Shown here in pieces: positions 36,964-48,269 of a DNA stretch of 64,000 nucleotides (position 1 is its first letter; every line of letters starts with the position of its first letter). A program made the position numbers and the translations under genes. Below the pieces are notes generated by a model. It searched no databases and was not told where the DNA came from. It worked only from the letters and a program-made list of their open reading frames with translations. The stretch spans positions 16,085,601 to 16,149,600 of the forward strand of contig CM049319.1 of the NCBI GenBank assembly GCA_026874595.1. Direction: 5' to 3'. Source of the DNA: Sipunculus nudus. Taxonomy: Eukaryota; Annelida; Sipuncula; Golfingiida; Sipunculidae.

Positions 36964-38400
36964 CCAACAGGAGCCCAGGGGAGTTTATTTTGTAAAAAGG
37001 GTTCCTGTCCAGTGGTGACTTCAGTTCAGAGGAGGATCTTGCATATTCAGTCCTGATTGGCCGAAGGTTATTTAAACTGGTCCATGCTCAGCCACCTGAA
37101 ATCCAAAGTGAAATCCATGGGTTGTGCAAGTGGACAAGTGAAGAATACATAGACGATGCAGAAAAATGAATTCATATAAAACATGCGGATATGCAGATGT
37201 AAAAGTGATTGAATTACATAAAAGTATTAGTTGGTTAGCTCTTATGCAGATGCTGCTTCAAACTAATACTCACTTTTATCACAAGAGGTCAAAACAGTCC
37301 AGATGGATGGGTGATTAATTAAATTAGCCCACATATTCAAAACAACAGACAATGTATGCAACAGTAAGCAAATGTTTGAATATTTTGTGGGATAAAATGA
37401 CTTCATTTGTTTTTATGATTTGCCAGTGGTTGAGATTATTATGAAATCTTCCACCAGGCCAGGTGTACCTTTGACACTGATGTCAGATTGAATTGAAAAA
37501 GATTTTTACATCATGTATTCAGGATTATAAGTATTTGGACAAATATCAAATGTTTTTATATCAGACATTCTAGTCTATTCATGCTATATTAATTCTGTTT
37601 GTTGAGATAAATAGAAAAGGTCAAAGATTAATTATATGTGGTACTGTGTGGCAATTACATTGAAAGAAAATATTGCCACGTGGTTATCTGCCTAAGACAG
37701 TCTCCTTAATGTTGCAGTTATGGTTTTGCTAAGGAGAAAACATTTATCCCCCAGTTCACCGAAATGATATATTTTTGTACAATACAAGGGAATCCAAAAC
37801 AGAATCAAAATCTGTTAATAGGTCACAAAATGCCCCACAGGGGTTTGAACTCCTGAATGAAATGTGGGTTGAAATGTGTACCCACATTTCAGATGCTACA
37901 TTCTTGCCTATTTTGGTTTTAAAGAGGGGAGAGAGAATTTTGATCGTCAAATTGGTGGTTTGAAAAAGTTAATATATATGTACTTATGTTTTAGATGTGG
38001 GTTTCTGTTGTGGTTCCCTTTGTTTTAGTGATTTTTTGTTATAGATTTGTTCCAGTTTTAGGAACGGTGATTATTTTAATATAGTTGGATTACAAGTATA
38101 TTCAGTTTTGTTGTTGAATATTAACTTTGCATATTTGAATGCACATTTTATGACAATAAATTTCTCACATTTGTGTACGAAATCCACAAATACATTCCAT
38201 GATTGAAGTGTCAGAATAATCTTGCATTATATTTCAAAGATTTGTAATTATTTCCGTAAATTATTGTCATATTCGTTCATTATATGTTACTTGCGGACTA
38301 TATGAAATGTTTGTTTTTTGACCTGTGTAAAAGCTTTGCACCCCTTTGGTTGATTTATGAGGGATTTTACATTGGTAATAAAGAAATGAATATACAGATC
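36964..38400 (+). other. USH1C: Harmonin 3' UTR
   Basis: AT-rich sequence after the TAA at 36961-36963 with no further coding signal. It ends near a canonical AATAAA at 38377-38382 followed by a T/GT-rich stretch from about 38400, a standard cleavage context. An earlier AATAAA at 38155-38160 could be an alternative signal. Confidence 0.65.
38377..38382 (+). terminator. Polyadenylation signal of harmonin
   Basis: AATAAA followed about 20 nt later by a T-rich and GT-rich tract. It is the last strong signal before the intergenic repeats. Confidence 0.6.
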
Positions 38401-39308
38401 ATCTTTTGTTGTGTCCTTTTTAAGGCACTCTTGCATGCATCAGTGTAAGAGGATTGCCAGTGATTAGTGCCAGCAGGTAGTCTCTCAAGTCCAGCCTCTA
38501 GTCAAAAGTTCATTATAAAATTAAATATTGTTTAAAAAAGCACATTGGGCCTCCTTTGTCTGGTTAACAATTTTTATGTCCTCTTCCCTGATGATCAAGA
38601 AATGCAATGCAACATTAACACACTAATTCTGTACAATTCAGTACCTTGGACCCTGTTTTCTGAAAGCCATCAACTAATTCCACCAATCTGAACATCAGGA
38701 TTTTCTTGAATATATAGCTTTTTTTTTGTCTGCAGGACTCTGCATTATTTCTCAACTCTTGAACATGACGGGAGAAAAAGTAAAGAAAAGGTAATTCACA
38801 TGAAAATAGGGTAAAATTAGTCTTTCCCGAATGTTGTATTACCAAGTGCTTTGCAACTTACTGGAACTCCAATCAGTGTTCTTTCTAGATGTGTCTGCGA
38901 ATATTTTCTTCCGGGGTGAATGTAGACAGCTGTCTGGTGGGTAACTATTAAACATATTCTATCTGCCCTGGTATATACTGAGAAATCAACATATATTGTC
39001 ATGAAGAAATTGCAAGAATTGTAGTTATTAAATAGCCATCATACTATTCCAACAGCCCTCTTTAGTGGATTAACCCACTAGCACCCCTATGACTAATGGG
39101 CTGCCCTAAGGGGCAGGCAGCCAATCAGAACCCTCTCTGACTTCATCACCCATGGGTCAAGTGACAGATGGATCACTTGGGTTTCAATTGTGCTCAAGGC
39201 GAGTGTGGCCCCTTTCAAGCCTTTGGTGAAAATGTTGGTATCTTCGAAACATGCCTACTCCTCAATGATGGCTCATAGGCAAGTCATAGTTGCATTATTG
39301 CAGCATTA
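38401..39308. other. Intergenic, harmonin to repeat element
   Basis: No gene found. Open frames of 60-76 codons have no recognisable domain. Confidence 0.4.
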
Positions 39309-42300
39309 AACAAGTGACCCATGGGTCATGACGCTCAGCTGACTGGGAAGAGATTAGCTAAAGGAAATTTTATCATCAGAATGGTAGTATATACCCATTC
39401 AACTGAAGCATCCAACAGATTAACCAACAGGCCAAGATTTAGTCTGTATTTATATATCTCAAAAATAGAGAAAAAATGTGTAAACTTTAAAAACTAGAAT
39501 ACGGGTAGCCGACAAGTGACTACGTGTATCCGCCAAAATCAGAGTGGAACGGTTGAAGTGAGGCATGGATTGAGTGGCAAGGGGAAATAGAGTAAGGTAT
39601 GCTGCATATTAGCATGGATGTCTGCAGCCTAAATGTGAATGTAGGTTGTGCCACCTACCACAAATCCAGAAAGCTGTCCAAGTTGTATACATATGCAAAA
39701 TTTTAGGCAGAAAAGTCAAACCACTACATGTATATGAGTGATTTTAGCCGACGGCAGACAAACAGACAGACGCTGTGCAAAAATGGTTGCAGGTGGCCCC
39801 TCCAGTTTTGTGTAAAATAAAGACCTATGTGAGATCTATACACATGGAAAATTTTGGCCCAATCTTTCAATTCCCGAGATATGAGCTCGGATGTCTGCAG
39901 CATAAACTAGAATGTAGGTGGCGCCACCTGTCATTAAATCAAGAAAGCTATCCAGGATGTATAAAACTGCAAAATTTTAGGCAGATATGTCAAACCACTG
40001 CCGAGATATGAGTGACATTATCCCACAGCAGAAAACAGACAGACGCTGTGCAAAAATGGTTGCAGGTGGCGCCACCAGTTTTGCGTATGATACAGAGCTA
40101 TGTGATATCTATACACATGCAAAATTTTGGCCCAATCGGTCAAACGGTTCCTGAGATATGAGCTTGGATGTGATCAGCGTGAACGTGAATGTAGGTGGCG
40201 CCATCTGTCATAAAATCAAGAAAGCTATCCTGGATGTATATGCATGCCGAATTTCAGGTGAATTAGTCAATTCACTGCAGAGATATGTGTGATTTTAACC
40301 CAAGGCAGATGAACAGATGGACACTGTGCAAACATGGTTACAGGTGGCGCCACCATTTTTGTGTATGTTATAAAGCAATCCAAGGGCTACATTTGTATAA
40401 ATTTTATTTCCTGATTGGTCAAACGGTTCCCGAGATATGAGGGTTTATGTGTGGATCAGATGCACAAATGGACGCTGGATAGAGGGGAAAGGTCAGAGGT
40501 CAACACAAATTGGTTAGGCACTAGTTCACATGTGACTAGATAATTAGTGTAAGTTTCGGAAAAATCCGTCCATTTTTCTCAGAGGAGCTCTCTGGAAACA
40601 AACATGGCGGCGGCGGAGGAACCCGGTCAAAAACATAGTGTCTGCAAAACTTCGTTTTGGAGGATACAAAAATACAGGTGGCTCCACCAGTCTGCAGAAA
40701 CTAATAAAAACACTTAATGGTCAATATCCATGCAAAGAATCATGGTGATCTCTGCATTAGTTAATTGTTCAGATACTTCAGCTTTTGTATCAAATTGTCC
40801 ATTATTCTGAGGGATACTTCAGAGTCCTATAGCTTGAAGGATATGGGTAACAGAGACCTAGTTTCCACAGGCACTCTTCATGGGCCTCCTTGTATGACAA
40901 GAATGAAGTTTCTAGGTCCAGTTGTTGCAATTTGTACCCTGTTGACAGATAACCACATCTTTAAAGGTCTCAAAAAGAGAGAAAAAAAAATTCGTAAAAA
41001 TTTGAAAAAAATAGAGGTGGCGCACCCAGTCTGCAGAAACTGATGGAACAGCTCATGATCCATATGTATGCCGAAAATCATGACCATCAGTGTTGTAGTT
41101 AATGAGATATTGAAGATTTTGTATTAAATTTTTTACTACTCTGGGGGGTACTTTGGGGCCCCATAGCTCTAAGGTTGGGTAACAAAGACCTAATTTCTGG
41201 TTTCCATGGAGACTTTTCATAGGTCTCTCAGTGTTTCGAGAATGAAGATTCTAGGTCCAGTTGTTACGATTTGTGCCACGCTAACAGATGACAGCATCCT
41301 TAAAGGTCTCAAAAATAGAGGAAAAAATCGTAAAAAAAAACCCCGAACAAATACAGGTTGTGCCACCAGTCTGCAAGAACTGATGAAACACCTCTTGATC
41401 AATATGTATGCCAAAAATCATGACCATCAGTGATGTAGTTAATGAGATATTGAAGTTTTTGTATGAAATTTTTGACTACTCTGGGGGGTACTTTGGGGCC
41501 CCAAATCTCGATGGATATGGGTAACAGAGACCTAATTTTTGGTTTCCATGGAGACTTTCCATAGGTCTCTCAGTGTGTCAAGAATGAAGATTCTAGGTCC
41601 AGTCGTTACGATTTGTGCCACGCTAACAGATGACAGCATCCTTAAAGGTCTCAAAAATAGAGGAAAAAAACCGTGAAAAATAGAATAATACAGGTGGCGC
41701 CACCAGTCTGCAGGAACTGATGGAACATCTCATAAACAATATGTATGCCAAAAATCATGACCATCAGTGATGTAGTTATTGAGATATTGAAGTTTTTGTA
41801 TGAAATTTTTGACTTTTCTGGGGGGTACTTTGGGGCCCCATAGCTGCAAGGATATGGGTAACAGAGACCTAATTTCTGGTTTCCAAGGATATTTTTCATG
41901 GACCTCTCAACGTGTCAAGAATTAAGATTCTAGGTCCAGTCTTTACGATTTGTGCCTTGTTAACAGATGACAGCATCCTTAAAGGTCTCAAAAATAGAGA
42001 AAAAAATTCGTAAAAAATCGAAAAATACAGGTGGCGCCACCAGTCTGCAGAAACTGATGGAACAGCTCATGATCCATATGTATGCCAAAAATCATGACCA
42101 TCAGTCAGGTAGTTAATGAGATATTGAAGTTTTTTGTATGAAATTTTTTACTTTTCTGGGGGGTACTTTGGGGCCCCATAGCTGGAAGGATATGGGTAAC
42201 AGAGACCTAATTTCTGATTTCCAAGGAGATTTTTCATTGACCTCTCAGAATGTAAAGTTACAAGATTCTAAGTCCAGCGGTTACGATTTGTGCCAGGTTA

Positions 42301-42402
42301 ACGGACAGACGGACAGACAGACAGACAGACGGACGGACAGACGGACAACGGACAAAGAGTGATTGCTATAGCTCAGCATGACTGAAAGTCAGCTGAGCTA
42401 AA
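39309..42402 (-). mobile_element. Large composite element of hairpin-ended family T, 3.1 kb
   Basis: Inverse orientation. The left border is ACAAGTGACCCATGGGTC then GCTCAGCTGAC. The right border is a hairpin at 42369-42400 (TAGCTCAG-CATGACT / AGTCAGCTGAGCTA) preceded by a (GGACAGAC)n tract at 42300-42352. It holds two array types: about 277-bp units ('atggttgcaggtggcgccac' near 39782, 40056 and 40336), then about 340-bp units ('ccagtctgcagaaactgatg' near 40689, 41026, 41368, 41704 and 42040). Open frames of about 70 codons recur with the unit and are not genes. Confidence 0.75.
42300..42352. repeat. (GGACAGAC)n microsatellite in family-T element
   Basis: Repeated GACAGACGGACAGAC directly inside the terminal hairpin. 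A matching tract lies at 52260-52306 in the second large copy, with (CTGT)n on the opposite strand at 19495-19532. Confidence 0.9.
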
Positions 42403-42553
42403 AATTGATGATGATGTGTACCAGATAAGCACCTACAGCAGCTGTGTCTTTAGAAAATGTGCGTATCCAGGGACGTAGCTTCATTCACCATCCTAGTACA
42501 ATTTTCTTTAATTTGACAAATAATTCTATTGCATCACCCATTTGACACCATAA

Positions 42554-42559
42554 TTTATT
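42554..42559 (-). terminator. Candidate polyadenylation signal of H2B
   Basis: TTTATT on + (AATAAA on -), about 380 nt after the H2B stop. It is the first exact signal found downstream, and no histone stem-loop precedes it. Confidence 0.45.
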
Positions 42560-42939
42560 CATACAAACAAAGGATATCAAATAAATACAAACAATATTTG
42601 GGACATTGAGTTACTTGTTATGCAGAGTCCACACATTTGATAATGAACTTCGTTTCCACTCACAATAAACATGAACACCGATGAGCACAAAATCTATCAT
42701 GTCATTCAAAAATAAACTTACAAAAGTAACAATCCTCCCATTGTGACCAGTGTGTTATTTTAATGGAATGGAGGATTTAAACTAGCCAGCCAGTTTCACA
42801 GTTGCATTGTTTTCGACTTCTGGAAAGTTCATGATGCAAGCAGATGGAGGCTTATAAGCTTGTCTTCTTTGATGAACTGGCCTGTTATGACCTTGACCCA
42901 GAATGTCTGACCTTGACATTCCAAATTTTTACCTTGACC

Positions 42940-45688
42940 TCACTTTGAGCCTGTGTATTTGGTGACAGCCTTTGTGCCCTCACTGACAGCATGTTTGGCA
43001 AGTTCACCAGGGAGTAGCAGACGAACTGCAGTCTGTACCTCTCGGCTGGTGATGGTTGATCGCTTGTTGTAGTGAGCAAGTCTGGAGGCTTCGGCAGCTA
43101 TTCTTTCAAAGATATCATTCACAAATGAGTTCATGATGCTCATGGCCTTGCTGGAGATCCCAGTGTCTGGATGGACTTGTTTCAGTACCTGTAGAATGCA
43201 AAATGAAACCAAGAATACAGAATTACTGGAGTTACTGATGAAAAGATTTAGGGCTGAAAGGAGTACTCGAGTACTCGAGTCTGGGTAATACTTACCGAGT
43301 ACTCGAGTCCAAAATTTGGACTCGAGTACTCGTGTTTTTATATGCACATTTGAATATACTGCAAATTTACTGTAGGTCTATTTATTCATTATCTTAGCCT
43401 GGCATATGGCTCGAAATATATGCTATTCAAATTAACAAAGGTCTTGTTATGACATATCTGTTTCTTCGTTTGGATAAAGTTAAATCGTCACAAAGTCAAA
43501 TATATGCATATTTTGCATATTTTGCATCGGTAAACAGATGTCCGTTTTATCTTTACAGCGTTGCCATGGTAATGAGTACTGGAGTCCGAGTCGGGTAATG
43601 CCTATGGGGTACTCGAGTTCAAAAATTTGTACCCGTTTCAGCCCTAAAAAGATTGACTCTGCAATATCTGTGCTCCCCTCCCAACAGAATTACACCAAGT
43701 TTCCACTGTCATCAATTTGGACAAAGTTAGTAAATGGTGCTAAAATGCACCTTGTCCCATGTGTCCATGTTTTTATGATAGTATGCATGTGAACTTCCAC
43801 TCAACTGGTCACTTACTTTTAGCAACAGATAAACAACATGACAAAATAAAAAAGTCAGAACACCTCTAAACCCTGTTCATCTTAACATTTTTCTGCTTAA
43901 AATGAAATGCCAGAAAACAGGTGGCCCATGGGCGAAGATGCTCAGTTGAAGTGGCACATACAAACAAACAGTTAATTGAGACATTCATAACTAAGCATGC
44001 ATTTCTGAGTCTGAATGACTGTCAGTAAACCTCAACTGTTTGAAATATGGAAACTCGATCTTTTGGCCAGTGCTCAAAATGATTATACATCTATCTTTGC
44101 TCTATTTGAAGGTGGAAATGACTGTCAAGCACATCATTGCAAAAATGCAGGAGAAAAGTAGGGAAACAGAAGGAAAAAGGACAAAAGCATGACTAAAAGT
44201 ACACAAAATTACAAAATAAATTCATGCTTATTCTTGTTGAACAAAAGTGAAAATGCAAAAGTGATACGAGTACACATTAACCAATTTTCAGGCAATCAGT
44301 TTTTACCTCTAGTTTTGAGATCACACTGTGCTCAAAATTGCAAAGAATATTTACTTTTAACAATTCAAGGACAATTTCACAGTAATTCACAGAAATTGGA
44401 CACCATGTAACAGTGCAAAAGAAATGTGTAGGAATTTTCAGGAAAAAAATAGGAAAAAAAGGACACCAAAAAAGTATGAAAAATTAGGATCACTTGACAG
44501 CCAGAAATGACTGCACAGCTAGAGTAAGGGAACTGCTTGTGTTACAGTCATAGATGCCAATACTGATATCAGCGCATGTTTTAACACATAATAAAGACCA
44601 TTGGTGACATTGCAAATGCAAAGTCAGAATTTCAAACAGAAATACTCAAAACCTAACAAGGCAAGGAAAAACAGGACAAAAAATAATATCTGATTAACTG
44701 AATACATGATAACTTCTAAATAACAAACTGATCTTTTTTTTACATTTTTAAACAAGTTATTTCCTTTGAATACGTAAATCCCTACAAAAGTATCCTGAAT
44801 TGGGCAAATTAAACACAAGTGTTCAAGCACACACAAACTGGGTTCTCTCATCCCTTAACAAAGCCTTGATATATGTGCAACCTTCCTGCCAAATTGCATC
44901 ATATTGAAATCATGGTATACATCACCATAGTTGGAACCAGTTGTGGCTCTATATATAAGGTCCAGGTATATGTAGCAAATATGTTTTTAATCAGTGTGGC
45001 ATATATAGCAAATGCTATCGGAGTGATTTTAGAATGAAGGCTATACATGCTGGTTGAAGGAACTTAGTAAAGGATATGGAACAATAAGGTGCAAGTAGAT
45101 GAAATATACTGGTAACGAATAGGAATGACATTTTTGGTATGGTATATCCTGGTGTGGCTGAATGAAAACAATAATCATACAGTTTGACTCTGATGAGGCC
45201 TGGGTTGAAATCTAGCATGGATTCCAAAGTCGAGCCAATTTGAGTCAGTGAAACAAGGAACTTAGTCAGGAGAAACCGACATTGTTTCTGAAAAAAGGGA
45301 GGTAAATCGGGGATTTCAAATTTCGACTCAACCAAAGGTGTTTTTTTTCTAAATAAGTTAATACACAGTTAGGAAGTCAAAACATACATTTAAGATATGA
45401 AAAACAATACACCTGCAGGACTCCAAAGATTTAAGAATCAGCTTAAGAAATGTCACAATTTTAGCACGTGGAACAAGTAGTGACTGAATGTGCCTTAACC
45501 ATGTTAATGCTGAAAAACAAATGGTGGAAAACCACGGAATGGCCACCATGTGACAGGCGCGTTACCTTGTATATATAAATACTGTAACTCTCCTTCCTTC
45601 GCTTCTTCCGTTTCTTATCACCAACACGCGCTGCTTTGGCCTTTGTGGCAGCTTTCTTGGCTCCTTTGGCGCTGATTTTTGGTGGCAT
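42940..45688 (-). CDS. H2B: Histone H2B, one intron, replication-independent type
   Basis: Core histone that pairs with H2A in the nucleosome. Exon 1 is 45688-45566 (41 codons, [12 protein letters not shown]..., ending YSIYIYK). Exon 2 is 43188-42940 (82 residues, [20 protein letters not shown]... to TKYTGSK, TGA). Total 123 aa, normal for H2B. The histone fold, the [20 protein letters not shown] helix and the C-terminal lysine of AVTKYT (the ubiquitination site in other animals) are present. I start at MPPK; an in-frame ATG eight codons upstream (45712) is not typical of the family. The phase-0 intron of 2.4 kb and the lack of a histone 3' stem-loop after the stop point to a polyadenylated, replication-independent copy. 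Divergently oriented to H2A at 47001. Confidence 0.95.
43249..43646. mobile_element. hAT-like MITE in H2B intron with 8-bp target duplication
   Basis: 398 bp between two exact copies of AAAAGATT (43241-43248 and 43647-43654). The ends pair as TAGGGCTGAAA / TTTCAGCCCTA. Subterminal GAGTACTCGAGTACTCGAGT palindromes occur at both sides. No coding capacity. Confidence 0.9.
43655..45565. other. Rest of H2B intron
   Basis: AT-rich, with small open frames of no recognised family. A relic of family T (GCCCATGGGCGAAGATGCTC) lies near 43923-43955. No other exon seen. Confidence 0.4.
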
Positions 45689-46706
45689 GTTGGTGTCCTG
45701 TCGTCTGCCCAACCTTCACGAATCGTCCACCTGTCGTGGCCGGTCGGCTTCGTCTGTATGAAAATGCTGACGAACTTGGGTTTTACAGTAAAATGTGCCG
45801 GCCTATGCAAATGTCATGTCACACAACGTGGTACGAGCTGTCATTTAACATGTGACTTTGTTTACATACGTAATTTCCGGTGTATAATAATCACCCATTG
45901 GTCAGCTTCAGAGACTGCTAAAACGTGATTGGTTGAATGGTTTGTTTACATCATCAAGCAAACACGTGTTTTGATTTACCAGTCCGGCATGGTTCAAGGT
46001 CTTTCCCTTTAACATAATTATACCAAGTGCTCGGAATAAATTCTGAATATGCATTTAACCTTTCTTGGCGGAAGTCAGGACTGAAAGCCAGATCGCACAA
46101 ACTGGCCACAGCCAAGTGTACGCGGATACTATTGTCCTGAGCTTGCCGGAATTGCTATTCAACTTGTCAGTTTATATACAGGTGTGTTAGCTGGAATGTT
46201 CTATTAACTACAGGTGCTTCTATTGGCTGAATTGTGGCCTCTGTTATATAGCTTCACACTGCCTTATGGTTTAAATCCAGTACTTCAGAATGTTTACCGA
46301 TTTATACTTAAAGCTCTTTACTGTTTCTTTTAAATAATGTGTTCATGGATGGCATGAAACCTTGTTTATATAGTTTACACATAAATGATTTGTAAAGGAA
46401 ATTTTCAGTCCAAACTTGCTTTAGCTAGTTGCTCAGTTTGTCAAATCAGTGGTCTAGTGATATTTTATTTTATTCAGATTTGAAAACATTGGTCCAAATA
46501 TAATTATACAATTCATTTAATTTGTAAAGAACTTTGTCCAAACTTCTTATTTTGTATTTCAAATGAAAGTGTTAATTTCACATGAAAATCATATAAATGA
46601 AAAAGTAATTGAAATAAACTGTACACCATATAACTATAAAAGCTTCATGGTGAGCAAATGATTATTGTTAGGAGGTTCAGTAAATGTAAACAGGTATCAA
46701 TATCCA

Positions 46707-46747
<41 letters not shown>

Positions 46748-47000
46748 AATTCAAGATCAGCAGAGTGAACATTAATTTATATCTGAAAGAATTCACCTGG
46801 TATTGAAACTTGCTTAACTTGTGCTTATTATTCCATACATGGGCTTATCTGTTTACCTAAAGGGGTTATTACTTCACCCATTGGTTTAATATTAGCAATA
46901 ATATGATATTAATATATAACTATTTAATTCAAAGTTACCCGTCTATCAAGGTTTAATTATTGTTTGGCTTCAGGAAGAGAAAACCAAACTCAATAGGACC
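45689..47000. promoter_or_regulatory. Shared upstream region of divergent H2B and H2A genes
   Basis: 1312 bp separate the two start codons. CCAAT boxes lie on the - strand (ATTGG on +) at 45897-45901 and 45928-45932, 31 bp apart and about 210-245 bp from the H2B start; another ATTGG is at 46222-46226. TATAAAAG at 46635-46642 could serve H2A. A good acceptor (AG at 46972-46973 after a T-rich tract) suggests a 5'-UTR intron for H2A. CCAAT pairs are usual in animal histone promoters; their use here is inferred. Confidence 0.5.
46711..46744. repeat. (GA)n microsatellite
   Basis: 17 uninterrupted GA dinucleotides between the putative TATA box and the H2A coding region. Confidence 0.95.
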
Positions 47001-47378
47001 ATGTCAGGCAGAGGAAAAGGAGGAAAAACGAAGGGAAAATCAAAGACCCGGTCATCCAGAGCCGGGCTTCAGTTTCCCGTGGGCAGAATCCACAGGTTGC
47101 TGAGGAAAGGTAATTATGCTGAGCGTATTGGAGCAGGGGCACCAGTCTATTTGGCTGCCGTTATGGAGTACCTGGCAGCTGAGGTGCTGGAGCTGGCTGG
47201 TAACGCTGCTCGAGACAACAAAAAAACAAGGATAATCCCAAGACACCTGCAGCTTGCCATCCGCAATGATGAGGAACTGAACAAATTGCTGTCCGGTGTC
47301 ACCATCGCCCAGGGTGGTGTCCTGCCAAATATCCAAGCAGTTCTGCTTCCAAAGAAGGCACAAAAGACAAATAAATGA
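47001..47378 (+). CDS. H2A: Histone H2A, canonical-like, uninterrupted
   Basis: 125 aa core histone. The N-tail [20 protein letters not shown] is followed by the histone fold AGLQFPVGR..., the acidic-patch glutamates ([14 protein letters not shown] and [10 protein letters not shown]) and the docking segment [20 protein letters not shown]. The C-terminus is short, KKAQKTNK. There is no S-Q-(E/D) motif, so it is not H2A.X, and it lacks the features of H2A.Z. The lysines after QAVLLP (ubiquitination site in other animals) are kept. The CDS has no intron. No histone stem-loop follows the TGA; an AATAAA lies at 48246-48251, suggesting a polyadenylated message. Head-to-head with H2B. Confidence 0.96.
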   Translation: MSGRGKGGKTKGKSKTRSSRAGLQFPVGRIHRLLRKGNYAERIGAGAPVYLAAVMEYLAAEVLELAGNAARDNKKTRIIPRHLQLAIRNDEELNKLLSGVTIAQGGVLPNIQAVLLPKKAQKTNK

Positions 47379-48245
47379 TTGGATACACTAGATATTTTGT
47401 GAGAGTGAAAAACAAATTTTTCTCAGACCATTTAATGTGATGAGACAATATTGATATTAAAACACCTATACGGTTGTACAGCCTGCACAAATTCAACAGA
47501 GCTTCTCATAATTCAAACAAAGGAAATGGGTTGCATTCCCTTATTAATATATTATCACATATGTAAACTATATATTGGCATAGATTCTGCAGCAACTGGA
47601 AGGTCTCCTTTTCCTGATGAAATGAACATTTTTTCATATATTGTTGATTGAAAGTTGTGTGATCGTTTTTATGCCAGTTTATAAAACCAGACTAGCCATA
47701 ACAAAAACTGTGTGAAATTCTAGATCTTAGTGGAAATTTTTTTTTCTGTAAAGGATAGGCCCATGGCTGGTCAGGGGCAATGTGTATTGTATGATGAAGA
47801 AGGCAATCATAAGATGATATTATTAAGACATCTTGATTTTAGGTTTTATTCTCATGGACTTAGGAATAATAAAAAAGTCAGAATATATAGTAAAGAAATT
47901 AAAGTGTATCTCCAAGATTCTTTTGAGATGTTCACCCTTTAACCTTAACACACTAGCTGGGTTTGAACTTTGGGAGCAGGGACCAGGTCTATAGTTTAAT
48001 GCCTTAATTAGAAATATTGCTGAGATGACATTTTCTGTTTTTCCATCAATGACGTGAGATAAGTGTTTGCCCTGGCTTTACATACACCAAGGTGAGACCA
48101 CCAAGAGACATATACTGTGTGGCAATGTAGAGCTTAGTTTAAACATGATGAAACAAGATTTTTCCATTTATCTATGATCTATTTTAGTGCTAGTTTTATG
48201 TACATGTGTAGACTCCAGATATTTGTGTAACCAACATGAATAGAC

Positions 48246-48251
48246 AATAAA
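48246..48251 (+). terminator. Candidate polyadenylation signal of H2A
   Basis: AATAAA followed by 'ggaagttggtagtattttt', a GT-rich then T-rich downstream element. It implies a 3' UTR of about 870 nt. Confidence 0.45.
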
Positions 48252-48269
48252 TGGAAGTTGGTAGTATTT

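Noticed and set aside
40765-42362. Series of 65-90-codon open frames in the 340-bp arrays (also 50891-52352)
   Set aside because: Same frame recurring with the DNA unit, without conserved start or continuous frame between units.
47371-47376. AATAAA overlapping the H2A stop codon as poly(A) signal
   Set aside because: It is made by the Asn-Lys codons before TGA. Cleavage would fall just after it with no GT-rich element, so the signal at 48246 is better placed.
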